DNA of 8,125 nt from Ignavibacteriales bacterium (GTDB taxonomy: Bacteria > Bacteroidota > Ignavibacteria > Ignavibacteriales > Melioribacteraceae), in contig JAFGID010000271.1 of the NCBI GenBank assembly GCA_016929735.1, positions 1-8,125 on the forward strand, in the 5' to 3' direction. Every line of letters begins with the position of its first letter. Position 1 is the stretch's first letter. Below the pieces are notes generated by a model. It had not been told where the DNA came from. It did no database searches and saw only the letters and a list, made by a program, of their open reading frames with translations. This document shows, one piece after another, positions 1-5,635 of the stretch. A program made the position numbers and the translations under genes.

Positions 1-17
1 AGTGAAATTTCGCCTAA
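1..17 (-). mobile_element. 5' end of a further integron cassette (partial)
   Basis: On the minus strand the bases after the attC crossover G at 18 read TTAGGCGAAATTTCACT, the usual start of the next cassette in the array. The rest lies outside the window, so no gene content can be given. Confidence 0.6.
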
Positions 18-92
18 CGTTCCGCGAGTACCCGAAGTTACGACCGAAAGGAGCAATTTGGGCGAAGCGTAGCCGGGCACTCGCTGTCCAGC
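12..92 (-). repeat. attC site of cassette 1 (degenerate R'' box)
   Basis: On the minus strand the R' box GTTAGGC (18 to 12) is a perfect GTTRRRY. The opposite end, where R'' should be, reads GCTGGAC (92 to 86), a poor match to RYYYAAC that does not pair well with the cassette's own R'. The inner arms do pair: GAGTACCCG at 25-33 against CGGGCACTC at 74-82, one wobble pair. The centre carries the CAATTTGGGCGAAGC motif shared with the other attC sites. It follows the stop codon of the membrane-protein gene by a few bases. The damaged R'' may lower its recombination. Confidence 0.8.
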
Positions 93-652
93 GTCGTGCT
101 TATCGCTTTTTTTTAATCTTAGATGACAATTGGCCTCCAGGACAAGCTGTTTTAGCTCCACAAGCAGGACAAATAAACATCATCATGGCTGCGAAGTAAA
201 ACAAAATAATAAAAAAGTATAAGGCTAAATGAAAAACGCTTATCTTATGAATATAATAAACCGGATAGAAAATTATTCCCAAAAAACCTAGAAATGCGAT
301 GTTACATACAAATTTATAAATCTTTGCCGATCTTCTGATTTTTAATTTAATTAATAATTTACCAATGGGACTTGATAAAACACAAAAGCCGCCAGCACCT
401 GGACATAAAGTCCCAACATGTGGACATTCCCAGTAAATACAATTGTAACTTTGTAAGATAATCGTTAAGATAAAAAATACACAATAAATAATAAGATTCA
501 GTATATTTACTGTATATAAATAATAAGCAATTAATATATACATAAATATCATTGGCAATGTAATTAATATATATAAGCCCTTGTGTTTATATGGTATTGA
601 ATGTCTATACATGGTATTTACCTCCTTAAAAAATGAAAAGCATTACGCCTAA
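18..652 (-). mobile_element. Integron gene cassette 1 (membrane protein)
   Basis: This 635-bp unit runs on the minus strand from the TTAGGC after the crossover of the site at 647-729 to the crossover G of the site at 12-92. It holds one gene with about 40 bp of leader, the classic one-gene cassette plan. The two ends share an imperfect inverted repeat beyond the core box (86-102 against 637-653, 11 of 17 positions), including the stretch GCGT..TGCTT. Confidence 0.8.
100..612 (-). CDS. Four-helix membrane protein with two Cys-Pro motifs, unknown function
   Basis: I do not recognise this 170-residue family. Four hydrophobic segments are visible, at about residues 13-34, 36-53, 103-121 and 127-147, so it is very probably an inner-membrane protein. 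It looks like an internal duplication: each pair of helices is followed by a Cys-Pro motif, first CPHVGTLCPG (63-72, with an extra Cys at 77) and then CPACGAKTACPGG (148-160). Such paired cysteines could bind metal or form disulfides; this is inference. The basic C-terminus KIKKKR suggests a cytoplasmic tail. The start is well supported by a perfect Shine-Dalgarno TAAGGAGGT (628 to 620) seven bases before the ATG. The TAA stop at 102-100 lies beside the attC site. It is the only gene of its cassette, and no promoter is evident in the 40-bp leader. Confidence 0.75.
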   Translation of the reverse strand: MYRHSIPYKHKGLYILITLPMIFMYILIAYYLYTVNILNLIIYCVFFILTIILQSYNCIYWECPHVGTLCPGAGGFCVLSSPIGKLLIKLKIRRSAKIYKFVCNIAFLGFLGIIFYPVYYIHKISVFHLALYFFIILFYFAAMMMFICPACGAKTACPGGQLSSKIKKKR

Positions 653-729
653 CGTTCGGCGGTATGCGAAGTTGGCCAACGGCCAATTTGGGTGAAGCCG
701 AAGGCGTAACCGCATATTCACTGTTAGGT
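647..729 (-). repeat. attC site of cassette 2
   Basis: On the minus strand R'' is ACCTAAC (729 to 723) and R' is GTTAGGC (653 to 647), both perfect consensus boxes 83 bp apart end to end. The interior has a pairable arm (CGCATA/TATGCG type) and a central hairpin TTGGCCAACGGCCAA beside the shared AATTTGGGTGAAGC motif. R'' pairs exactly with the GTTAGGT at the 5' end of the same cassette (1709 to 1703), as expected for an integrated cassette that keeps its own R' six bases at its start. Confidence 0.93.
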
Positions 730-1708
730 GCTGTCATGGCGATTTATTCCACCATTCGATTACTCGTAAACATCTTAATGTATTCCACCTACTTGGTTTT
801 CCCACTTGCTCCATTTCAAAAAATGTCTTTCCAGAATGTTTATTCTCAAGATTCCATTTATAATCCTTTTTTTGTTTATTCCTTATAATTTCAATTGCAG
901 TTTTAAGCCTATCTTCATTAAGATTTAATTCTCGAAAGTAATCGAGCGCTACTAAAATATCGTAAAACCAATAATACGGAAATGATATTTTCAACCATTT
1001 TTTGTTAATGGGCAAGTTGGTCTCTATGTTTAAAAAGAGATGGTGATTTAATAAGAACGCTTGTCCTTTTTTCTCAGCTTCAATAAGATTTCTACTCCTC
1101 TCTGGATATCGTTTTTTGTACTCAAAAAGTCCCTTAAGTACTATCATTGTTGTTTCAAAGCTGTATATCTCTGCACCTTCTTTATCGTCAAAAAACCAAG
1201 AACCATCTGCATTTTGTGATCTAACTAAATAATCAGCTATCCCATGTATACGAATATCATCAAATTCGAAGTAACTCAAAATTCCTAATACCAGTCCTGT
1301 AACACCGTTATCCCGTAATTTTTGTTTGCTTGAAAATCGTATTTCTTCATCGTTATAGACTCCATTAATGAATAATTGATGACAAGCTTTTTCTGTCTTA
1401 CTATTCGGAATAATTCCAAAATTTGCAAGAAGTAATAAGGTATATGTAGTCGAAGTCCATTTGCCATTATATAGTTGGCCAGACCACTTACCATCTTCAT
1501 CCTGGAAAGACAGTATTTTTTTGCCCCATCCTTCAGAATCTATTCTTAATCTTTCATCATGAATTGCTTCGTCTGTTTCGTTAAGCAGATATTTCTTTAC
1601 TTGCCATCGAATGGATGGATCAGATGATAGTAGCCAGTCTATGATTTCTTCTCTATTCATACATTAATTATCCCATCATTTTAAAGCTATCGCCATAATT
1701 ACACCTAA
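653..1708 (-). mobile_element. Integron gene cassette 2 (cyclase-repeat-like protein)
   Basis: A 1056-bp single-gene unit between the crossovers of the sites at 1703-1848 and 647-729. Its end repeats are GTTAGGTG followed, after a variable stretch, by ATGGCGAT: 723-743 on the plus strand against 1709 to 1689 on the minus strand, 17 of 21 positions alike. The match beyond the 7-bp core ties the two ends together as one cassette. Confidence 0.85.
734..1660 (-). CDS. Prenyltransferase/squalene-cyclase-repeat-like protein
   Basis: A 308-residue soluble protein that looks like an alpha/alpha-barrel of the terpenoid cyclase/prenyltransferase fold. Three QW-like motifs are visible: QDEDGKW (53-59), QNADGSW (149-155) and QKKDYKW (263-269), separated by helix-rich stretches. 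The N-terminus DPSIRWQVKKYLL is typical of proteins that begin with a helical repeat. It is about half the length of a real squalene-hopene cyclase (over 600 residues) and lacks a clear DxDD catalytic motif, so cyclase activity is doubtful. Small relatives of this kind are usually annotated as hypothetical; the substrate is unknown. There is no signal peptide or membrane segment. The ATG at 1660 has only a weak upstream purine run (GATGGGAT). The TGA stop (736-734) lies within the repeated end of the cassette. Confidence is good for the fold and low for any function. Confidence 0.75.
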   Translation of the reverse strand: MNREEIIDWLLSSDPSIRWQVKKYLLNETDEAIHDERLRIDSEGWGKKILSFQDEDGKWSGQLYNGKWTSTTYTLLLLANFGIIPNSKTEKACHQLFINGVYNDEEIRFSSKQKLRDNGVTGLVLGILSYFEFDDIRIHGIADYLVRSQNADGSWFFDDKEGAEIYSFETTMIVLKGLFEYKKRYPERSRNLIEAEKKGQAFLLNHHLFLNIETNLPINKKWLKISFPYYWFYDILVALDYFRELNLNEDRLKTAIEIIRNKQKKDYKWNLENKHSGKTFFEMEQVGKPSRWNTLRCLRVIEWWNKSP

Positions 1709-1848
1709 CGTCCAGGGTTAAGCGAAGTTGAATCGCTACCAAAGGAGTGTTTTGCCAATGAGCAAAACCGACTGCCTTGCTCTGCTTCTCCGTAAGCATC
1801 AATTTGGACGAAGGGCGAATGCCCGTAGTCGCTTAACCTGTGTTAGGC
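1703..1848 (-). repeat. attC site of cassette 3 (long, 146 bp)
   Basis: On the minus strand R'' is GCCTAAC (1848 to 1842) and R' is GTTAGGT (1709 to 1703). The inner arms pair perfectly: GGTTAAGCGA on the left with TCGCTTAACC on the right. The long interior contains a second hairpin, GTTTTGC (1749-1755) with GCAAAAC (1762-1768), and the shared CAATTTGGACGAAG motif. It is the longest and structurally best-preserved attC in the window. Confidence 0.92.
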
Positions 1849-1862
1849 GCTGTGAGCTCGGC

Positions 1863-1894
1863 ATCCAGACCGTTCAACGGAGTTAGGTCTGGAT
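1863..1894 (-). other. Perfect 9-bp hairpin downstream of the acetyltransferase gene
   Basis: ATCCAGACC (1863-1871) pairs exactly with GGTCTGGAT (1886-1894) around a 14-base loop. It lies between the acetyltransferase stop codon and its attC. In the minus-strand transcript it is followed by GCCGAGCTCA, not a U tract, so it is not a classical Rho-independent terminator. It may protect the 3' end of the mRNA or help end transcription. Confidence 0.5.
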
Positions 1895-1936
1895 TCTTCA
1901 TCTCTAAAGTTTCATTTTAACTTTTATCCAAATAAA

Positions 1937-2473
1937 TTAAATAAGATTTCTCTTCATGACAAAGTCGTTTTGAATCTCATTTCCCATTCTAAAACTATGC
2001 ATTCCAATTTCACTAAATCCATTTTTCTTATAAAATTCGATCGCTTCCCTATTTTTCTCCCATACACCTAACCATATGAAATCTTTTTTAAATTCTTTAG
2101 CTTTCTCGATTCCAAAATTTATTAAGCTATACCCTATACCCTTACCTTTATATTCCTTTTTTACATAAATTCTTTCTATTTCTAACCCATTTTCATCCTT
2201 TAAATCGCATTGAGCATCATTAATATTTATTTTCAAATACCCAGAAAGCTTTTCGTTTGCATAAACAAAAAAGAAATGACTATCCTTATTCATCATCTCT
2301 GAATGAATTTTATTTCTTTCAAATGCTTCTTCTAAATAATTCTCCATCACGTCTTTTGAGCAATACTTATTAAAAGTATCAAAATATGTATCAATCCCAA
2401 TTTTTAATAAATCATTAAGATCTTCATTATTACACTTTTTAATTCTTATTCGTAGTTCATTTTCTACCAACAT
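1937..2473 (-). CDS. paiA: GNAT family N-acetyltransferase, PaiA-like (polyamine acetyltransferase)
   Basis: A 178-residue GNAT acetyltransferase that transfers acetyl from acetyl-CoA to an amine. The acetyl-CoA pyrophosphate loop is clear at 101-114 (ERIYVKKEYKGKGIG), followed by a strand-helix unit with LGVWEKNREAIEFYKKNGF (135-153). The ICNDAQ-type stretch KININDAQ (81-88), LEIERIY, LGVWEKN and HSFRMG (159-164) closely resemble Bacillus PaiA, an N1-acetyltransferase for spermidine and spermine, and length is full for that family. A polyamine substrate is thus likely but inferred from remembered similarity, not a search. The ATG at 2473 is preceded by TTAGGAGAT with five bases of spacing. 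It is the only gene of its cassette; the 93-bp leader has a GC-rich hairpin but no evident promoter. Acetyltransferases are common integron cargo. Confidence 0.88.
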   Translation of the reverse strand: MLVENELRIRIKKCNNEDLNDLLKIGIDTYFDTFNKYCSKDVMENYLEEAFERNKIHSEMMNKDSHFFFVYANEKLSGYLKININDAQCDLKDENGLEIERIYVKKEYKGKGIGYSLINFGIEKAKEFKKDFIWLGVWEKNREAIEFYKKNGFSEIGMHSFRMGNEIQNDFVMKRNLI

Positions 2474-2511
2474 TGATCTCCTAAAACCCTGCTTTCAAAT
2501 GCTTTTCTCTT

Positions 2512-2536
2512 CGCCCGTCGGCCGGAGGTCCGGGCG
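2512..2536 (-). other. GC-rich hairpin in the acetyltransferase leader
   Basis: CGCCCG (2512-2517) pairs with CGGGCG (2531-2536); an alternative inner stem CCGG/CCGG sits around AGGT. The segment is strikingly GC-rich against an AT-rich gene. It lies about 40 bases upstream of the ATG and could shape translation or mRNA stability. The role is inferred. Confidence 0.45.
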
Positions 2537-2560
2537 TCTTCCTCTTGCCGAGCTCATTGC

Positions 2561-2656
2561 GCCTAACGTTCCGCGGCTATATGAAGTTTTTGCGGAACGC
2601 AGTGGAGCAAAAATTTGGGTGAAGCGAAGCGTAGCCGGGTACTTGCTGTTATAGGC
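2561..2656 (-). repeat. attC site of the Qat cassette (mismatched inner arms)
   Basis: On the minus strand R' is GTTAGGC (2567 to 2561). R'' is GCCTATAAC (2656 to 2648), a core box with two extra bases. It pairs exactly with GTTATAGGC at the far end of the same cassette (8125 to 8117), showing which two ends belong together. The qatD TAA stop lies inside R''. The central AAATTTGGGTGAAGCGAAGCGTAG motif is shared with the other sites. Unlike the other sites, the inner arms do not match: the R'' side carries TACCCG, but the R' side has CATATA where CGGGTA is expected. Confidence 0.85.
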
Positions 2657-3485
2657 AGTACCGCGCCCTCCCGGATACAAGTTTCTTAAAATCCCCGCGC
2701 CCCTCCACCGTAGCCATGGATGGCGTAGGTGGTTCTTTATAATTTAATTTATTGTTGTAATAGATAATTTCTCTTTGATTTCTGCTAATTTGTTCCATTA
2801 TTTCATCAATTGAAATATGTTTGATTTTACTCAAATATTCTGGTAATGCTTCTAAACTATTTATAGGACACATACCATATTTATTTACGATTGGCATATC
2901 TGTTTCAAACAATATCCGATCAATTGGAATTTCACTGATAATTTCTCTACCTTTTTTTGTTTTCATCATAGAAATGTTTACTGAAAAATAATAACCTCTT
3001 TTAAGTGCGGTCTCAAGACTTCTTGAGGTTCCTGAAAACCAATGTAAAATAAATAAGTTTTGTGAAACACCTTCTAAAATTTTCAGTAAATCGGATTCTG
3101 CTTTTCTTGCATGTATTGAAATGATTTTTCGTTTTTTGTTACAGTAAGATAATATTTTTTCTAAAATCTCTCGTTGTTTCTTTTTTTCAATATCTGAACT
3201 TCTTGAATAATCTAATCCTATTTCACCAATAAAACTAGTATGATCGACGAAATCCATAAATAGTGATATCTGATTCGAATAATCTTTTACTAATTCAGGA
3301 TGAAATCCCAGAGATGGATATGCTGAATTATAATCAACGCAAAGTTTTTCAGTCGCTTTGAATACAAAAGGAAGATTTGTCATAGCGATAAAGCCATGAT
3401 TCTTTTGTTTATATTTATCAATTGACATACTTGGTACATCAAATAAATCTAGATGCAAATGAGTATCTATTAGTTTGTATTTCAT
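2649..3485 (-). CDS. qatD: QatD, TatD-like metal-dependent DNase of the Qat defence system
   Basis: A 278-residue TatD-family metallohydrolase with a TIM-barrel fold. The metal-binding residues are all present: DTHLH (H9, H11), GFHP (H62), GEIGLDY (E88), IHAR (H125), HW (H148) and ETD (D196). Family members are Mg-dependent deoxyribonucleases; in Qat this is the fourth component, and its exact target is not settled. The ATG overlaps the qatC stop in an ATGA, implying translational coupling. The TatD-like part ends near residue 250. The last 28 residues (PPTPSMATVEGRGDFKKLVS and on) are encoded by a hairpin and by the terminal inverted repeats of the cassette, and look acquired. The TAA stop falls inside the attC core box. 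Catalytic residues are intact, so the enzyme should be active despite the odd tail. Confidence 0.92.
   Translation of the reverse strand: MKYKLIDTHLHLDLFDVPSMSIDKYKQKNHGFIAMTNLPFVFKATEKLCVDYNSAYPSLGFHPELVKDYSNQISLFMDFVDHTSFIGEIGLDYSRSSDIEKKKQREILEKILSYCNKKRKIISIHARKAESDLLKILEGVSQNLFILHWFSGTSRSLETALKRGYYFSVNISMMKTKKGREIISEIPIDRILFETDMPIVNKYGMCPINSLEALPEYLSKIKHISIDEIMEQISRNQREIIYYNNKLNYKEPPTPSMATVEGRGDFKKLVSGRARYCL
2684..2703. repeat. Left copy of a perfect 20-bp inverted repeat bracketing the Qat operon
   Basis: TCTTAAAATCCCCGCGCCCC here is the exact reverse complement of 8047-8066, about 5.3 kb away. This copy lies within the 3' end of qatD and encodes the GRGDFK part of its tail. The transcript of the whole operon would carry both complementary copies, one in the leader and one near the 3' end. 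Confidence 0.9.
2705..2732 (-). other. Two-part hairpin within the qatD tail
   Basis: CCACC (2705-2709) pairs with GGTGG (2728-2732) and GCCAT (2713-2717) with ATGGC (2720-2724), separated by a symmetric GTA/GTA internal loop. It is GC-rich within an AT-rich gene and marks the junction between the TatD-like part and the repeat-encoded tail. There is no following U tract, so a terminator is not supported. Confidence 0.5.
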
Positions 3486-4798
3486 AATATTGTATCTCTG
3501 GTCCTATTAAATAATAAGGTTGATAATTCATTCATCCCACGTTGATAAACTGAAATAAACTGCTCAATTTCATTATCTCCCAATGGGCCACTATTTCTTA
3601 CCAGAAAATAGTCATTCTTATTTGTACTCAGTAAAAATCGTTCTACACCCATCTGAATAGCACGGTAATCACTTCCACCTTTTTTACTTGGATCTGGTGC
3701 TTTTGACAATACATTAGTTGCATATTTTGCATCTTTAAAGCCAGCTTTTTTTATTGCCGCTTTCCTTATTAAACAAGGAAGACACCTCCCACAATGCAAT
3801 TTAGGCGATTTTCCAGTCCAACGGCTTTGTTCTGGGTGGGAGCAAGACATGGTTTTTTCTAAAAGAGAATCCAATAACTCAATGTTCATGCAGTTTTTAA
3901 ACATTTCACCTTTTGTCATGAATCTGTAATCACTTATTATTTTTAAATCAAAACCTAAAGCATCAAATAGTTTTTGATACATCATGAGATAATATGGATG
4001 CGTTGTTTTTGTACTAAGGCTACCTGTTCTGCTATGAGTTAATGGTACATTAAGAGATATTAGCCCATTTTCTGGAATATATAGATTTACAGACTTCTCA
4101 TTACAATGGTATTTACATGCTGCCAATGCAATAAATAAGAAAGAACGCGCTCGAGTTGTTGTTTCCACAGTCATACCATTTGTTTTTGGAGCTTCTACAA
4201 AAAAGAAGTTGAAATTTGTCTGGTTTGTATAATTTTTCTTAAGCGTATCACTAATTTCTTTTTGTTTTATAAGAGTAATGCCTTTTCCATGATGTCCAAC
4301 AAACTCAACATTTTTACCTTTCTCTAATAAATCAATAGCTCCAACTAAAGAATCTGCTCCACCTGATAAAAGACAAATATGTTCTGAACTGAAAATATTA
4401 TTTTGATATTTAATAGATTTTTTACTCTTCCTAAAACGAAAAGACCATTTATCACCGCTTAGAAAATTTAGAAGATTATTTAAAACATCTTCACATTTTG
4501 CCCATATATCTGGTTGCTGAACCGGTAAGTAGATAGTAATATTCCTCTGCCAGTTATCATCAGAATATTTTCTATTAATCATATGATCTATTGAAAATAC
4601 TACCATTGCCAAAACTAATAAATCATATTGATTTATTCCTATCTCAGTCTTTCGGATATGGTCGTCTAATAAGCCTCTATCTTTTATTCTCCATGGTGTT
4701 CCATTAAATAGATCTAAGTAAAATTTTCCATGGTTTCTTACTTTATTGAGTATTACATCGTCATGTCTATCTTCTCTAACGATTACATGCCATTCCAT
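3482..4798 (-). CDS. qatC: QatC, QueC-like protein of the Qat defence system
   Basis: A 438-residue protein with a QueC-like core. QueC makes the 7-cyano-7-deazaguanine (preQ0) nitrile from a carboxylate using ATP. The ATP-binding PP-loop is present as LLSGGADSL (143-151), and the zinc site as C319, C336, C339 and C342 (the HCGRCLPC stretch). About 140 extra N-terminal residues precede the PP-loop, and a C-terminal extension of roughly 85 residues follows, so it is much longer than housekeeping QueC (about 220-230 residues). SRTGSLSTKTTHPYY (256-270) is typical of this defence-type branch. QatC binds QatB in studied systems. The ATG overlaps the qatB stop by one base (TAATG), and the upstream purine run GAGGAC is only moderate, so coupled translation is likely. 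All key residues are intact. Confidence 0.93.
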   Translation of the reverse strand: MEWHVIVREDRHDDVILNKVRNHGKFYLDLFNGTPWRIKDRGLLDDHIRKTEIGINQYDLLVLAMVVFSIDHMINRKYSDDNWQRNITIYLPVQQPDIWAKCEDVLNNLLNFLSGDKWSFRFRKSKKSIKYQNNIFSSEHICLLSGGADSLVGAIDLLEKGKNVEFVGHHGKGITLIKQKEISDTLKKNYTNQTNFNFFFVEAPKTNGMTVETTTRARSFLFIALAACKYHCNEKSVNLYIPENGLISLNVPLTHSRTGSLSTKTTHPYYLMMYQKLFDALGFDLKIISDYRFMTKGEMFKNCMNIELLDSLLEKTMSCSHPEQSRWTGKSPKLHCGRCLPCLIRKAAIKKAGFKDAKYATNVLSKAPDPSKKGGSDYRAIQMGVERFLLSTNKNDYFLVRNSGPLGDNEIEQFISVYQRGMNELSTLLFNRTRDTIL

Positions 4799-5625
4799 TA
4801 TTCATTGTCCTCTAGGAGGGAATATACATCTTCAAATATTGATGAGATAATACTTTCACCCTCATCGCTACTCCAATCAATAGTCAAAATATCTCTAGAA
4901 CCTAATTCTAAAGACACTAAGTCGTTTACAAAAACTTTTACTTCCTTTTCTAGCTTAACGGCTTCCTTTGCGGATACACTTTTTCGCTCTATACAATTAC
5001 CTAATTCTTGTAGCCATTTTTTATAAACATAACTTCCAACATATGACTCAATAGATTCTTTTATTTGAGTTGAACCAAGATGCTCCATGGAATCGAAATT
5101 GTTATTCTTTGAACATTGAGAGTACTGTTCAATAAGTGCGTCTTCCATAGCCTGTCTTGCAATTGCACTATCAAAATCATTACCCGTGTCCGTTAAGGCC
5201 TCAAATATTCCATTAAAAACTGTATCGATATCTTTTCCAACTAGTTCAGACAAACCAATTGAACGAAGTCCTTCAGAAATACCACTTGAGGCCGTTGTTG
5301 CGAGAAACACTGCAATTCTTTTCGCAGATTTTTTACCGGAAGATGCAAGTGCTGCAGCTTTTTTAGCTCCTCCCTTTGCAGCGGTATAAGCTGATCCAGC
5401 TTTTTTTAATCGATCACTACCTCCACCATTTGAAGCATAGCGACTCATTGTATTTTTGGCTTTTTGCCATTTTGTTGTTTTATTATCCGGTTTAGGGGTT
5501 TCTTGGGGAAGACTAGAATCTTTCTCAGGTTCTGTTGGATTTTGAGGATCGATTTCCGGCCTTGCCCATGGCGGAATTAATTGATTCGTATCTTTGGGCC
5601 CACTATATGAACTTGAAGTTCCCAT
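4798..5625 (-). CDS. qatB: QatB, Qat defence system component
   Basis: A 275-residue protein with the typical QatB start: MGTSSSYSGP followed by a proline-rich LIPPWARPE stretch (residues 1-25). Next come a charged, probably disordered linker (26-60), a Gly/Ala/Lys-rich segment (about 67-108) and an acidic helical C-terminal half. QatB is specific to Qat systems and forms a complex with QatC; no enzyme motif is visible. Gly2 should be exposed after methionine removal, since Gly is a favoured residue at position 2. This fits the proposal that QueC-like proteins in defence loci modify a partner's N-terminal glycine, which is inference here. The ATG lies 10 bp after the qatA stop, with the ribosome site GGGAGA overlapping that stop. 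It sits between qatA and qatC in the canonical order, which strongly supports the call. Confidence 0.9.
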   Translation of the reverse strand: MGTSSSYSGPKDTNQLIPPWARPEIDPQNPTEPEKDSSLPQETPKPDNKTTKWQKAKNTMSRYASNGGGSDRLKKAGSAYTAAKGGAKKAAALASSGKKSAKRIAVFLATTASSGISEGLRSIGLSELVGKDIDTVFNGIFEALTDTGNDFDSAIARQAMEDALIEQYSQCSKNNNFDSMEHLGSTQIKESIESYVGSYVYKKWLQELGNCIERKSVSAKEAVKLEKEVKVFVNDLVSLELGSRDILTIDWSSDEGESIISSIFEDVYSLLEDNE

Positions 5626-5635
5626 TGAAATCTCC

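Larger units (their letters stand above)
1709..2566 (-). mobile_element. Integron gene cassette 3 (GNAT acetyltransferase)
   Basis: An 858-bp single-gene unit between the crossovers of the sites at 2561-2656 and 1703-1848. The ends form an inverted repeat of 22 bp with two mismatches (1842-1863 against 2567 to 2546), sharing GTTAGGCGC and then TGAGCTCGGCA. This is far longer than the 7-bp core box and is specific to this cassette. Confidence 0.85.

Noticed and set aside
2..199. Plus-strand open frame over the cassette 1 attC
   Set aside because: It overlaps the attC and the antisense of the membrane-protein gene and lacks any protein-like features.
2495..2680. Open frame of 61 codons across the attC region on the minus strand
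   Set aside because: It lies over the attC site and the leader hairpin, has no supporting ribosome site and encodes no recognisable protein; its openness reflects GC-rich repeat sequence.
2649..3485. Frameshift near the end of qatD
   Set aside because: The unusual tail is explained by in-frame reading through the hairpin and cassette-end repeats. The reading frame is continuous and no TatD-like sequence is visible in another frame downstream.
3482..4798. Housekeeping QueC of queuosine synthesis
   Set aside because: The protein is about twice the usual QueC length and lies between qatB and qatD with overlapping genes, and no other queuosine genes are near.
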